Shown here piece after piece: positions 1-7,560 of a DNA stretch of 27,863 nucleotides. This stretch comes from JAWLBR01 sp041687495 (GTDB lineage Bacteria > Bacillota > Limnochordia > DTU087 > JAAYGB01): positions 1 through 27,863 of the forward strand of contig JAWLBR010000035.1 of NCBI GenBank assembly GCA_041687495.1, in the 5' to 3' direction. A program made the position numbers and the translations under genes. Below the pieces are notes generated by a model that worked only from the letters and a program-made list of their open reading frames with translations, was not told the DNA's origin and did no database searches. Every line of letters starts with the position of its first letter. Position 1 is the stretch's first letter.

Positions 1-492
1 GAAGGAGGGATGGTTTTCCAGAACTTTAATCTGTATCCCCACATGACCGTTTTGGACAACGTCAGCTTAGCTCCGATCAAGGTCAGGAAAATGGATGAGA
101 AGCAAGCAGAGGAAACAGCTCGAGAACTCTTGCGCCGGGTAGGCATTCCGGACAAGGCCAGTTCCTATCCAGGCCAGCTCTCGGGGGGACAGCAACAGAG
201 AGTGGCCATCGCCCGCTCTTTGGCTATGGAGCCTAAGGTAATGCTCTTTGATGAACCGACCTCCGCCCTTGATCCTGAGATGATTAAAGAAGTGTTGGAC
301 GTGATCAAGAGCCTTGCTCACAGGGGAATGACCATGGTTGTGGTCACCCATGAAATGGGGTTTGCCCGGGAGGCTGCCGACCGTGTGCTGTTTATGGATG
401 GAGGCCGGATTGTGGAGCGAGGTACCCCGCAGCATTTCTTCATCAGCCCAACAGAGGAGCGGACCAAGAGCTTCTTGAGCAAGATTCTCTAA
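1..492 (+). CDS. glnQ: Polar amino-acid ABC transporter ATP-binding protein, C-terminal part (GlnQ family)
   Basis: This is the cytoplasmic ATPase that powers uptake of a polar amino acid (glutamine, arginine or similar) by an ABC importer. The reading frame is open to the first base, so the gene is cut by the window edge. About 160 of the family's usual ~240 residues remain, and Walker A is missing. Visible motifs in order: Q-loop region (VFQNFNLYPHMTVLDNV), ABC signature LSGGQQQRVAIARSLAM, Walker B with the D-loop (VMLFDEPTSALDPE), and the switch histidine in VVVTHEMGFA. The THEMGFA form is typical of the GlnQ/HisP/ArtP subfamily. Two stop codons (TAA TAA) end the gene, followed by a hairpin. 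The substrate cannot be told without the permease and binding protein, which must lie to the left. Confidence 0.93.
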   Translation, partial: EGGMVFQNFNLYPHMTVLDNVSLAPIKVRKMDEKQAEETARELLRRVGIPDKASSYPGQLSGGQQQRVAIARSLAMEPKVMLFDEPTSALDPEMIKEVLDVIKSLAHRGMTMVVVTHEMGFAREAADRVLFMDGGRIVERGTPQHFFISPTEERTKSFLSKIL

Positions 493-512
493 TAAGCCCT
501 CAGTAAGATGGC

Positions 513-543
513 AAGGGTCCTTACTCTCAAAGTAAGGACCCTT
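513..543. terminator. Hairpin between convergent genes, likely bidirectional terminator
   Basis: There is a perfect 13-bp stem (513-525 with 531-543) and a 5-base loop, 21 bases after the glnQ stop and 40 bases from the end of the convergent symporter gene. No T-run follows on either strand. Intrinsic termination is therefore inferred from stem strength and position, not from a full terminator signature. Confidence 0.6.
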
Positions 544-582
544 CTCACGCGTAAAGCTGTCACAAAATTGATGCGCTGAGCT

Positions 583-1557
583 CTACCCAGTCACCGCTGC
601 TCCTTCACTATTGGCATTTCGCAGCACCAAGGTGCGAAATACACTGGCCAAAGGCTGTTGCAACAAAATACTGAGAATGACCGGCATAGCCACCAGGGGA
701 GGGAAGTAAGCCAGCGCGATGACAATGCCAGCTCCATTATTGCGCATACCGCTGACATACGAAATGGATACTCGAGAACCCGCATCTTTGGGAAACAGCA
801 GGTAGGCAAACCCGTATCCCCCTAGATAACTGAGCAGAACCTGTACTAGGACGGCAAAGATGATTAGCAGTACCTTCGGGCCGACATCGCCTAAGAACGG
901 ACGCATCACCGCAGCGTTGATGGCAAGAATCAAGAAGATGTTAAGTCTCACCCCAAGATTCAGATATGGCTTGGCAGCACCTGTCTGCTTAGGGAACTTC
1001 TCTCTGACCACAATTCCGACGATGGTAGGGATAATCACCGTCTTCACCAGTTTGATCACAAGACTCATCGCATCAAACTCGATCAGTTTGCCCGCCACCA
1101 GACTCATAACTCCCGGAGTAATGATCCCAGCTAAAAAAGTGGTGAAAGTAATGATGGATAGTGTCAACGGGAGGTTTCCTTTGGTGAGGTCTGTCCAAAA
1201 CGCTGACGTCATGGCGACCGGTAGAACGGCGATCAGGACCATCCCTGCCACCAACTGCGGATCTCCCGGAAAAATCATCCTTCCCCAGCCGAAGGCCAGC
1301 ACTGGAATTACGCCATACAGGAATAGGACAGTAAGCAAGACCTTGAGCGGCGTTCTCATCACGGCAATGAACTCAGCTGCAGTGCAGCCCAGGGCCAACG
1401 TGAACATATTAACCATCAGGATGAGGCTCGTTAGTCCCTCCAGTCCCGTGAATACCGACGGTGCAAGCAGTCCTAGCGCCAACGAAGCCATGATCAGTGC
1501 AATGTACCTGCTCTCTACCCAGTCCCGCAGGGCTGCAACAGGTGTCTTTATACTCAT
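583..1557 (-). CDS. Bile acid:sodium symporter (BASS) family transporter
   Basis: This is an integral membrane protein of 324 residues, about the usual length for BASS/SBF-fold sodium-coupled transporters, with roughly nine to ten hydrophobic segments throughout. Family-like features include the early GCTAAEF segment and the late conserved stretch SGMRNNGAGIVIALAYF, which resembles the crossover region of BASS proteins where sodium and substrate bind. The ATG start at 1557 is preceded by a purine-rich GAGAGGGA site. The gene stands alone on the minus strand, convergent with glnQ and divergent from the oxidoreductase operon. The substrate is unknown: bacterial members move bile acids, pantoate, 2-oxoacids and other organic anions. 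An organic acid would fit the neighbouring 2-oxoacid genes, but that is inference. Confidence 0.85.
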   Translation of the reverse strand: MSIKTPVAALRDWVESRYIALIMASLALGLLAPSVFTGLEGLTSLILMVNMFTLALGCTAAEFIAVMRTPLKVLLTVLFLYGVIPVLAFGWGRMIFPGDPQLVAGMVLIAVLPVAMTSAFWTDLTKGNLPLTLSIITFTTFLAGIITPGVMSLVAGKLIEFDAMSLVIKLVKTVIIPTIVGIVVREKFPKQTGAAKPYLNLGVRLNIFLILAINAAVMRPFLGDVGPKVLLIIFAVLVQVLLSYLGGYGFAYLLFPKDAGSRVSISYVSGMRNNGAGIVIALAYFPPLVAMPVILSILLQQPLASVFRTLVLRNANSEGAAVTG

Positions 1558-1723
1558 CTACAATCCCTCTCTTCCTCTTGTCCTCAACCTCTTCGGTAAG
1601 CTATGAATTTTCCCTTCTGGTATCTGCACTCTAGGCAGGAAGGCAACCCCAAGTCGAGAATACTTACCACAAGATACTAGAACCTGGTCCTAAATTGGTT
1701 AACGGGGAAGGGTGGTTGCTCAC

Positions 1724-1945
1724 GTGGTATACCGAATCAACATCAACGAGGAGCGCTGCAAGGGCTGCAAATTGTGCATTTCGGTGTGTCCCCGGAATGT
1801 ACTCGATCTAGGCAGCAGTGTCAACGACAAGGGGTACTCCTTTGTTACGGCTGCAAATTCCAAACAGTGCATCGGTTGTCGAGCGTGCGTACTAATGTGT
1901 CCGGATCTAGCCATTGATGTCCTGCCAAAGGCGACACGCGCCTAA
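1724..1945 (+). CDS. korD: 2-oxoacid:ferredoxin oxidoreductase, delta (ferredoxin-like) subunit
   Basis: This 73-residue protein is the electron-transfer subunit that passes electrons from the thiamine site to free ferredoxin. Two CxxCxxCxxxCP motifs, CKGCKLCISVCP and CIGCRACVLMCP, bind two [4Fe-4S] clusters as in bacterial ferredoxins. I chose GTG at 1724 because a purine-rich GGAAGGGTGG element ends 8 bases upstream. A GTG at 1712 in the same frame would add four residues but sits inside that element. It is the first gene of a four-subunit operon (delta, alpha, beta, gamma), an order common in 2-oxoglutarate and 2-oxoisovalerate oxidoreductases. The alpha gene follows after 33 bases. Confidence 0.93.
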   Translation: MVYRININEERCKGCKLCISVCPRNVLDLGSSVNDKGYSFVTAANSKQCIGCRACVLMCPDLAIDVLPKATRA

Positions 1946-1978
1946 TCTTCCCAGACTAACCCTAAGGAGATGATCTAG

Positions 1979-3058
1979 ATGCCGAAATTCGGTCTGATGA
2001 AAGGCAACGAAGCCATCGCCGAGGCAGCACTGCGGGCGGGTTGCCGGGCTTATTTCGGATATCCCATTACGCCGCAAAATGAAATCCCCAGCTATATGGC
2101 CGCAAACATGGGGCTTCACGGCGGAGCGTTCGTCCAGGCCGAGAGTGAGGTTGCAGCCATTAACATGGTCTATGGAGCAGCGGGGGCGGGAGTAAGGACC
2201 ATGACCTCATCATCCAGCCCAGGCATCAGCCTCAAACAGGAGGGGTTATCCTATATTGCTTGCGCAGAAGTTCCCTGTGTCATCGTCAACATGATGCGCA
2301 GCGGCCCTGGCCTTGGAGGAATCCTACCGGCTCAAGGGGACTACTTTCAAGCTACCAAGGGTGGCGGGCATGGTGACTACCGCCTTATGGTCTTGGCTCC
2401 AAGTACAGTTCAGGAAGCCGTTGATCTGACCTACACCTCCTTTGCGTTGGCCGACAAATACCGCAACCCAGTGATGATCTTGGGCGATGGGCTCCTGGGG
2501 CAGATGATGGAGCCAGTCACTTTGCCTGAGCCAATCTCCGATTTGCCAAGCAAGCCATGGGCCACTACTGGCTGTCAAGGCGGTACACCCCGAATTATCA
2601 ACTCCCTGTATATCGAAGCTGATGCCATGGAAACTCGACTCCACCACCTCTATCGCAAGTATAGCCAAATGCAGAGAGAAGAGGTTCGCTTTGAACTGTA
2701 TCAAACGCAAGACGCCGAGGTCTTGATCACCGCTTACGGTAGCACGGCTAGGATCGCAAAGACTGCCGTAGATCGAGCGAGAAGCAACGGTATCCCCGTC
2801 GGTCTGTTCCGACCGATCACTCTATATCCCTTCCCAACCGAACAGCTCCATGGCATCTGCACCCACGTCGAAAGGGTCTTGTGCGTAGAGATGAGCATGG
2901 GCCAGATGGTTGAGGACGTCCGCCTAGCTGTCAACGGTGCCTGCCCTGTACAGTTCTTCGGCAGGGCCGGAGGAGCTGTCCCTTCGCCCAGTGAGATCAC
3001 TGCCCAGATAGAGAGTATGTGGGCCGAGGTCAATGCCCAAAAGGAGGTCAACCGATGA
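1979..3058 (+). CDS. korA: 2-oxoacid:ferredoxin oxidoreductase, alpha subunit (KorA/VorB type)
   Basis: The alpha subunit (359 residues) of a cytoplasmic enzyme that oxidatively decarboxylates a 2-oxoacid to the acyl-CoA and reduces ferredoxin. The N-terminal domain has the conserved MKGNEAIAEAALRAGC and YFGYPITPQNEI segments, then ESEVAAINMVYGAAGAG and TSSSSPGISLKQEG, typical of the pyrimidine-binding domain of this superfamily. MRSGPGLGG and the C-terminal domain follow. AAGGAGA lies 8 bases before the ATG. The stop overlaps the start of the beta gene by 4 bases (ATGA). The sequence resembles VorB (3-methyl-2-oxobutanoate) and KorA (2-oxoglutarate) equally to my eye, so the substrate is open. 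It is not the single-chain pyruvate enzyme. Confidence 0.95.
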   Translation: MPKFGLMKGNEAIAEAALRAGCRAYFGYPITPQNEIPSYMAANMGLHGGAFVQAESEVAAINMVYGAAGAGVRTMTSSSSPGISLKQEGLSYIACAEVPCVIVNMMRSGPGLGGILPAQGDYFQATKGGGHGDYRLMVLAPSTVQEAVDLTYTSFALADKYRNPVMILGDGLLGQMMEPVTLPEPISDLPSKPWATTGCQGGTPRIINSLYIEADAMETRLHHLYRKYSQMQREEVRFELYQTQDAEVLITAYGSTARIAKTAVDRARSNGIPVGLFRPITLYPFPTEQLHGICTHVERVLCVEMSMGQMVEDVRLAVNGACPVQFFGRAGGAVPSPSEITAQIESMWAEVNAQKEVNR

Positions 3059-3807
3059 ACACTGCCACCGCAAACATCAATTCGTTAACTGACAAGCCAT
3101 TTCACTACTGTCCCGGGTGCACACACGGCATTGCCCACCGACTAGTGGCCGAGGCGTTGGATGAGATGGATCTGCGAGGAAAAGCCATCGGGATCGCCTC
3201 AGTGGGCTGCTCGGTATTTGCCTATGAATACTTTAACTGTGATATGCAGCAGGCGGCTCACGGCCGGGCGCCAGCCGTGGCCACCGGCATCAAACGAGTG
3301 CTTCCGGATCGCTTCGTCTTTACCTACCAGGGTGACGGAGACTTAGCATCCATTGGTACTTCCGAGGTGGTTCATGCGGCTAATCGAGGTGAGAACATTA
3401 CTGTTGTCTTCATCAACAACGCCGTTTACGGAATGACAGGTGGGCAGATGGCTCCCACTACGCTGCTGGGGCAGAACACTACGACCACTCCGATGGGCCG
3501 GGACAGGCTCGTTCACGGGTATCCTCTCCCGCTGTCTGAGATGCTGGCTGCGCTGCCCGGGGTTGGGTACCTGGCGCGAGTATCACTTCACTCTCCGGCC
3601 CGGGTCAGGCAGGCCAAGGTGGCTATGAGCAAAGCCTTCTCATGTCAAATACAGCGAAAAGGCTTCAGCCTAGTAGAGATTCTATCTACCTGTCCCACCA
3701 ACTGGGGACTGGATCCGGTGTCGGCTCTACGATTTGTGGAAGACAAGATGACAAAACAGTTCCCGCTGCAGGTCTTCAAAGACTTTGACCAGGAGGTGAA
3801 TGAATGA
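3055..3807 (+). CDS. korB: 2-oxoacid:ferredoxin oxidoreductase, beta subunit (thiamine diphosphate-binding)
   Basis: The beta subunit (250 residues) binds thiamine diphosphate. The signature is GDGDLASIGTSE followed about 20 residues later by VVFINNAVYGMTGGQ, the GDG...NN magnesium and TPP motif. The N-terminus has YCPGCTHG; the usual form in this family is CPGCGHG, so one glycine is replaced by threonine. QAAHGRAPAVATGIKRVLPD and the TTLLGQ and TTTPMGRD segments are also characteristic. The ATG at 3055 is chosen because it overlaps the alpha stop (ATGA) and has AGGAGGTC 6 to 7 bases upstream; earlier in-frame starts would lie well inside korA. The overlap suggests translational coupling and equal subunit yield. 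Confidence 0.95.
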   Translation: MNTATANINSLTDKPFHYCPGCTHGIAHRLVAEALDEMDLRGKAIGIASVGCSVFAYEYFNCDMQQAAHGRAPAVATGIKRVLPDRFVFTYQGDGDLASIGTSEVVHAANRGENITVVFINNAVYGMTGGQMAPTTLLGQNTTTTPMGRDRLVHGYPLPLSEMLAALPGVGYLARVSLHSPARVRQAKVAMSKAFSCQIQRKGFSLVEILSTCPTNWGLDPVSALRFVEDKMTKQFPLQVFKDFDQEVNE

Positions 3808-3947
3808 CCGAACACGAAGTTGTGGAATGGCTGCGACTTATTGCAGAACCACATCTGTGTTTGGACATTCGACTACATGGAACACTCGTTGATCATCGCT
3901 GGATTTGGTGGCCAGGGTGTGCTCTTCACGGGGCGGGTGATTGCTGA
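3804..3947 (+). CDS. Possible 47-codon ORF between korB and korC (coupling or leader peptide)
   Basis: An ATG at 3804 overlaps the korB stop (ATGA) and sits 5 to 6 bases after a near-perfect AGGAGGTGA. It opens a 47-codon frame (starting MTEHEVVEWLRLIAEP) that ends at TGA 3945-3947, 70 bases inside korC in another frame. It is the best-placed start in this junction, while korC itself has almost no ribosome binding site. I do not recognise the peptide. It could be a translated coupler that brings ribosomes to the korC start, or a chance frame left by a small insertion that moved korC away from its original ribosome binding site. Confidence 0.4.
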   Translation: MTEHEVVEWLRLIAEPHLCLDIRLHGTLVDHRWIWWPGCALHGAGDC

Positions 3948-4440
3948 AGCAGCACTCCTTGTTGGGCGAAATGTGACATGGTATCCGTCCTATGGACCCG
4001 AGCAGCGGGGTGGTACCTGTAACTGCTCGGTGGTCATCTCCGATACCGTTATTGGCTCACCGGTAATTGACACCCCCGATTCATTGCTAATCCTAAATCG
4101 GCCATCTTGGGACAAATTCACACCGATGCTGCCGGAGGGTGGGTGTGTGATTTCCAACTGTAACTTAGTAACAGATGCACGCAGTTTACTCCGCGGGAAT
4201 GAAGTAGCACTGCCAGCATCAGACTTAGCGGCCGCGGCCGGTGACAGAAGAGTAGCCAATATGGTGCTTCTAGGCGCCTTTTCTGCCTTGCAATCTTGGC
4301 TATCACCCGACCACATCGCGGCCAGCCTGAAACGCCTCATCTCGCCACGGCACCGTGAGCTGCTGGACATCGACCTAAAATGCGTTGAAGCCGGACGGAA
4401 GTTCATGCTGCAGCAGCGTGAAGCCGTTCGCCATGACTAA
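3877..4440 (+). CDS. korC: 2-oxoacid:ferredoxin oxidoreductase, gamma subunit
   Basis: The gamma subunit has 187 residues, close to the family norm of ~180-190. It starts MEHSLIIAGFGGQGVLFTG, the expected N-terminus of gamma chains, and continues with the diagnostic WYPSYGPEQRGGTCNCSVVIS. ATG 3877 fits the family start, but its upstream sequence lacks a good ribosome binding site, with only a weak GGA 8 bases before it. The strong AGGAGGTGA at 3791-3798 serves a different frame, a 47-codon ORF starting at 3804 that runs across the korC start. Translation of korC may depend on that ORF. A TTG at 3820 would add 19 residues unlike any gamma subunit, so I rejected it. Confidence 0.92.
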   Translation: MEHSLIIAGFGGQGVLFTGRVIAEAALLVGRNVTWYPSYGPEQRGGTCNCSVVISDTVIGSPVIDTPDSLLILNRPSWDKFTPMLPEGGCVISNCNLVTDARSLLRGNEVALPASDLAAAAGDRRVANMVLLGAFSALQSWLSPDHIAASLKRLISPRHRELLDIDLKCVEAGRKFMLQQREAVRHD

Positions 4441-4455
4441 AGGAAGTGAGCAGTA

Positions 4456-5295
4456 ATGATAGCGGACTACCACATGCACTTGGAGAACGGGCCACTGACG
4501 GTCTCCTACGTGCAGCAGTTTGTCAAAGCCGCCCAGGCTCGGGGAGTCGATGAAGTTGGCATTAGTGAGCATGGACACCACTTTATCGGCTATAGGCCCG
4601 TTATGGCCCATCTCTGTGAAGGTGATGACGCCTTCTGCTATGTAACAGAGTGGATGATCAAGTGCTTTGATACGCCCACATCCACTTATCTTGAGGTACT
4701 CCTGGAGGCAAGGGAGCAGGGGATGCCTGTAAAGATCGGAATCGAGCTGGACTACGTCCCCGGATTTGAGACTGAGATTGCTCAGTTTGTGCAGGGACAT
4801 CCCTGGGACTACGTTCTCGGGTCTGTTCATTTCCTGGGTAAATGGGGAATAGATATCGGACCTGATTGCGGATGGGAAGGGCGAGACATTAACGCTGTGT
4901 ACCAGGAGTACTTTTCGACTCTGCAGCAGGCTGCCCGCTCGGGCCTCTTCGATATCATTACCCATCCGGATCTGGTCAAGATCTTCGGACACAGGGCTGA
5001 TATCTCCCTGGAAACTATCTACCGGCAAACAGCTCAGGCGATGGCAGAGGGCAACGTCTGCTGCGAAGTCAGTGCTGCAGGTTTGCGCAAACCTGTTGGG
5101 GAAATCTATCCAGTACCGGAGCTTCTTAGGGAGTGCTGCAAGCTGGATGTCCCAATTACGCTCTCATCTGATGCCCACTATCCCCAAGACGCCGGCTTGA
5201 ACTTAGATAAAGCCATAGGCCTGGCCAAGCAATGTGGGTACACACAACTGGCGACATTTGCACAGCGCACTAGAACCATGATGCCTTTGGGCTAG
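4456..5295 (+). CDS. PHP-domain phosphoesterase, histidinol-phosphatase (HisJ/HisK) family
   Basis: A 279-residue cytoplasmic metal-dependent phosphatase-like protein. PHP-domain metal ligands are visible: DYHMH at residues 4-8, GISEHGHHF, IGIELDYVPG, VLGSVHFLG, DIITHPDLVKIFG and, near the C-terminus, LSSDAHYPQDAG. This set and the length match histidinol-phosphatases of the HisJ type, which convert L-histidinol phosphate to histidinol. No his genes are nearby. The gene starts 15 bases after korC, so it is probably the fifth gene of that operon. It may act on another phosphate ester, and the exact substrate is not readable from sequence. AAGGAAGTGAG precedes the ATG. Confidence 0.87.
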   Translation: MIADYHMHLENGPLTVSYVQQFVKAAQARGVDEVGISEHGHHFIGYRPVMAHLCEGDDAFCYVTEWMIKCFDTPTSTYLEVLLEAREQGMPVKIGIELDYVPGFETEIAQFVQGHPWDYVLGSVHFLGKWGIDIGPDCGWEGRDINAVYQEYFSTLQQAARSGLFDIITHPDLVKIFGHRADISLETIYRQTAQAMAEGNVCCEVSAAGLRKPVGEIYPVPELLRECCKLDVPITLSSDAHYPQDAGLNLDKAIGLAKQCGYTQLATFAQRTRTMMPLG

Positions 5296-5336
5296 CGGCT
5301 AGATAGACAACCAAAACACCGATAGGAGCGGAGTCG

Positions 5337-6158
5337 ATGCATTCTTCTGGACAACTGCGACAGCTCAGTCACCAAACAGGAGACCCAATCTCGTATTGGC
5401 TGGAGCTGGGCAGCGAGGCTATACAGCTTAACGAGCTGCTAGAGACACCGATCAGTATTACCTTCGAGAAAAAGATCCAATGCGTTTCCTGCGGCAGAGA
5501 GATTAAGAAAACCTACAACAGCGGTTACTGCTACCCGTGCTTTCGGGATCTCCCGGAGAATGACCTCTGTATCGTAAAGCCCAGCCTATGTCATTATCAG
5601 GAGGGAACGTGCCGGGATAGTGAATGGGGAGAGCACCACTGTATGCAGCCCCACTATGTGTATCTAGCACTAAGCAGCAATGTCAAAGTAGGACTGACCC
5701 GCAAAGACAACGAGCTGCGCCGCTGGACCGATCAAGGTGCGGTTCGAGGCGTAGTGATCGCTGAGCTGCCAACTCGGAAAATTGCCGGAGATTTGGAGCT
5801 TGAGTTGTCCCAGTATGTCAGTGATCGAACCGATTGGCGCAAGATGCTCAAAGACGAAGTAGAGGAAGTTGATCTTGCCGAAGTAAGGGCAGAGCTGCTG
5901 GCCAAGATCCCCGACCAGTACCGGGAGTTTCTTCTGCCATTCAATGCGCCAACCCAATTGCAGTATCCCTTGTGTTCACCAGCGCACAAGCTCAAATCCT
6001 TCGACCTGCTGAAACAGCCAGTAGTGCAGGGAACACTGCTGGGAATCAAAGGGCAGTATCTGATTCTGGACACTGGAGTCTTCAACGTACGCAAGCACGG
6101 GGGTTTCCACGTTCGATTTTCCCATGCGTCCCAAGAACAGTCGGCCAGCAACCTTTAA
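5337..6158 (+). CDS. DUF2797 family zinc-ribbon protein
   Basis: A 273-residue protein of a conserved but poorly understood family. A four-cysteine zinc-ribbon-like motif is formed by C49 and C52 (CVSCGREIKK) and C65 and C68 (GYCYPCF). It is followed by the family hallmarks CHYQEGTCRDSEWGEHHC, then HYVYLALSSNVKVGLTR and RRWTDQGA. The VYLALSS...KVGLTR...R pattern resembles a GIY-YIG-like fold, but nuclease activity has not been shown as far as I know. The ATG has AGGAG 8 bases upstream. It lies 41 bases after the PHP gene, probably the last gene of the oxidoreductase operon, and a hairpin follows at 6181. A link to the neighbouring enzymes is only positional. Confidence 0.85.
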   Translation: MHSSGQLRQLSHQTGDPISYWLELGSEAIQLNELLETPISITFEKKIQCVSCGREIKKTYNSGYCYPCFRDLPENDLCIVKPSLCHYQEGTCRDSEWGEHHCMQPHYVYLALSSNVKVGLTRKDNELRRWTDQGAVRGVVIAELPTRKIAGDLELELSQYVSDRTDWRKMLKDEVEEVDLAEVRAELLAKIPDQYREFLLPFNAPTQLQYPLCSPAHKLKSFDLLKQPVVQGTLLGIKGQYLILDTGVFNVRKHGGFHVRFSHASQEQSASNL

Positions 6159-6180
6159 GAACGATGGGTCTTTTAAGGAA

Positions 6181-6214
6181 AACGCCGCCGGAGAAAACAC
6201 GTCCCGGCGGCGTT
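6181..6214. terminator. GC-rich hairpin between convergent genes
   Basis: An 11-bp perfect stem (6181-6191 with 6204-6214) and a 12-base loop lie 22 bases after the DUF2797 stop and 26 bases from the end of the convergent ligase gene. T content after the stem is modest on both strands (CATTGTATCT on plus, TTCCTTAAAA on minus). It is probably a shared transcription end. Confidence 0.6.
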
Positions 6215-6240
6215 CATTGTATCTACTACACAGGCGTTTG

Positions 6241-7428
6241 CTATTCTGCAGCGTAACTGTCGAAGTAACCTTGAATGAGAATAATCGGAGTACCTTTGTC
6301 TCCACTACCACTGGTTAGGTCACACAAACTTCCCAAAAGGTCAGTTAATTGGCGGGGAGTAGTTCCCAACGCTTCCGACTTACCGACTAAGTTCTTTTCC
6401 TTCGCCAGGATTTTCCTCTTCAAGGCTTCCGTACGTTCAACCCCAGACAAACCAGACAGCTCGTTATCGGCTACATACTTGAGCTTGATCTCATTGGGAG
6501 TTCCCCGCAGACCATCGGTATATCCTGGTGATACCACTGGATCCGCTAGTTCCCATATTTTCCCTTGTGGGTCTTTGAACGCTCCGTCACCGTAAACCAT
6601 AACCTCAAGATGCTTCCCAGTCTTGTCCTGAAGCACCTCCTGAATCTTCTTGACGAGTTGAGAACAATCCCTCGGGAACAACTTTAGCCGGTCTTCGGTG
6701 GCCTTGTTGGAGCCCAGTACGCCAAACTCGGGATGATAGCCACTTCCGTTTACCGGCTCGTTCATGATCTCATCCAGACAGTGAACCCTTTGCGCTCCCG
6801 CCTTGATCAGTATTTTCCTCGTCCTCTGCCTCTCGTGGATATTGGCGACCAGGATCTCCTTACTGTATTTGAGTGCCACCCGCGGATCATTGGCAAGAAT
6901 GATCTCAATGTTGTCTTGGACAGCAAGGTCTTTGTACATCTGCACATAGTCAATTCCCGTAAAAGGGTGTTCAACCCGTTCGCCAAAAAGCTCCCGGTAC
7001 TTAGCCTCATCCAACACATCGGTGTGTGGATTTAGTCCAATCTCATCCATGACATCAACATCGATGAGGCAGTTTCCTACCTCGTCAGATGGGTAATTCA
7101 GAAAGAGGTAGATCCTCTTACCAGTCTGCGCAATTCCTTTAAGAATGAGGGAAAAGCGATTTCGACTTAAGATAGGGAACAGGACGGCGATGTCCCCATC
7201 AAACTTCCTGTTGACGTCGCTGGTTATGTCGTCTACAGATATGTAGTTACCCTGAGTTCTGGCGACAAGCGACTCCGTAACGCCGATAACATCCTTATCC
7301 TTTAGCGTGTAACCTTCTGCCTCAGCTGATTGGAGAACCGAGTCAACTACTATGCTGACTAGATCGTCGCCTTCTTTAACAATGGGAGCACGAATTCCCC
7401 GCACGGTCGTACCTACTGTCCTTGCCAT
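6241..7428 (-). CDS. Coenzyme F420-0:L-glutamate ligase (CofE/FbiB-like) homologue
   Basis: A 395-residue protein resembling the F420-0:gamma-glutamyl ligase family (COG1478). That family adds glutamate to F420-0 in archaea and actinobacteria; close homologues of this length occur in many Bacillota not known to make F420. Supporting segments are TTVRGIRAPIVKEGDDLVSIV near the start, KDKDVIGVTESLVARTQGNY, VMVYGDGAFKDPQGKIWELA, and DPVVSPGYTDGLRGTPNEIK. AAGGAGGATGTACG precedes the ATG, and a minus-strand promoter is visible at 7494-7522. No other F420 biosynthesis gene is in the window, so I infer a gamma-glutamyl or amide ligase whose real substrate is undetermined. Confidence 0.8.
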   Translation of the reverse strand: MARTVGTTVRGIRAPIVKEGDDLVSIVVDSVLQSAEAEGYTLKDKDVIGVTESLVARTQGNYISVDDITSDVNRKFDGDIAVLFPILSRNRFSLILKGIAQTGKRIYLFLNYPSDEVGNCLIDVDVMDEIGLNPHTDVLDEAKYRELFGERVEHPFTGIDYVQMYKDLAVQDNIEIILANDPRVALKYSKEILVANIHERQRTRKILIKAGAQRVHCLDEIMNEPVNGSGYHPEFGVLGSNKATEDRLKLFPRDCSQLVKKIQEVLQDKTGKHLEVMVYGDGAFKDPQGKIWELADPVVSPGYTDGLRGTPNEIKLKYVADNELSGLSGVERTEALKRKILAKEKNLVGKSEALGTTPRQLTDLLGSLCDLTSGSGDKGTPIILIQGYFDSYAAE

Positions 7429-7493
7429 CGTACATCCTCCTTTTGTCTAGCGAACAGTTGCTGGAATTAGTAATGGATAGTGGCCAATTAGAC

Positions 7494-7522
7494 AGTATAC
7501 CAGGAGTTCCAGCAAAAGTAAA
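7494..7522 (-). promoter_or_regulatory. Promoter of the F420-0 ligase homologue
   Basis: On the minus strand, TTTACT (7522-7517) is followed after 17 bases by TATACT (7499-7494) with an extended -10 TG. It lies 66 bases upstream of the ATG at 7428 and after the stop of the caspase gene, so the ligase gene can be transcribed on its own. Confidence 0.6.
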
Positions 7523-7560
7523 TCCGTTTCGTACCTCAGCGCTGGAAAATGAGGGTAACA

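Noticed and set aside
860..1606. Long plus-strand open frame (248 codons)
   Set aside because: It lies entirely antisense to the BASS transporter, has no ribosome binding site and encodes a low-complexity, non-protein-like sequence.
1979..4440. Reading the four-subunit enzyme as pyruvate:ferredoxin oxidoreductase
   Set aside because: Alpha and beta segments look closer to the 2-oxoisovalerate/2-oxoglutarate enzymes, but substrate cannot be fixed from sequence, so no pyruvate assignment is made.
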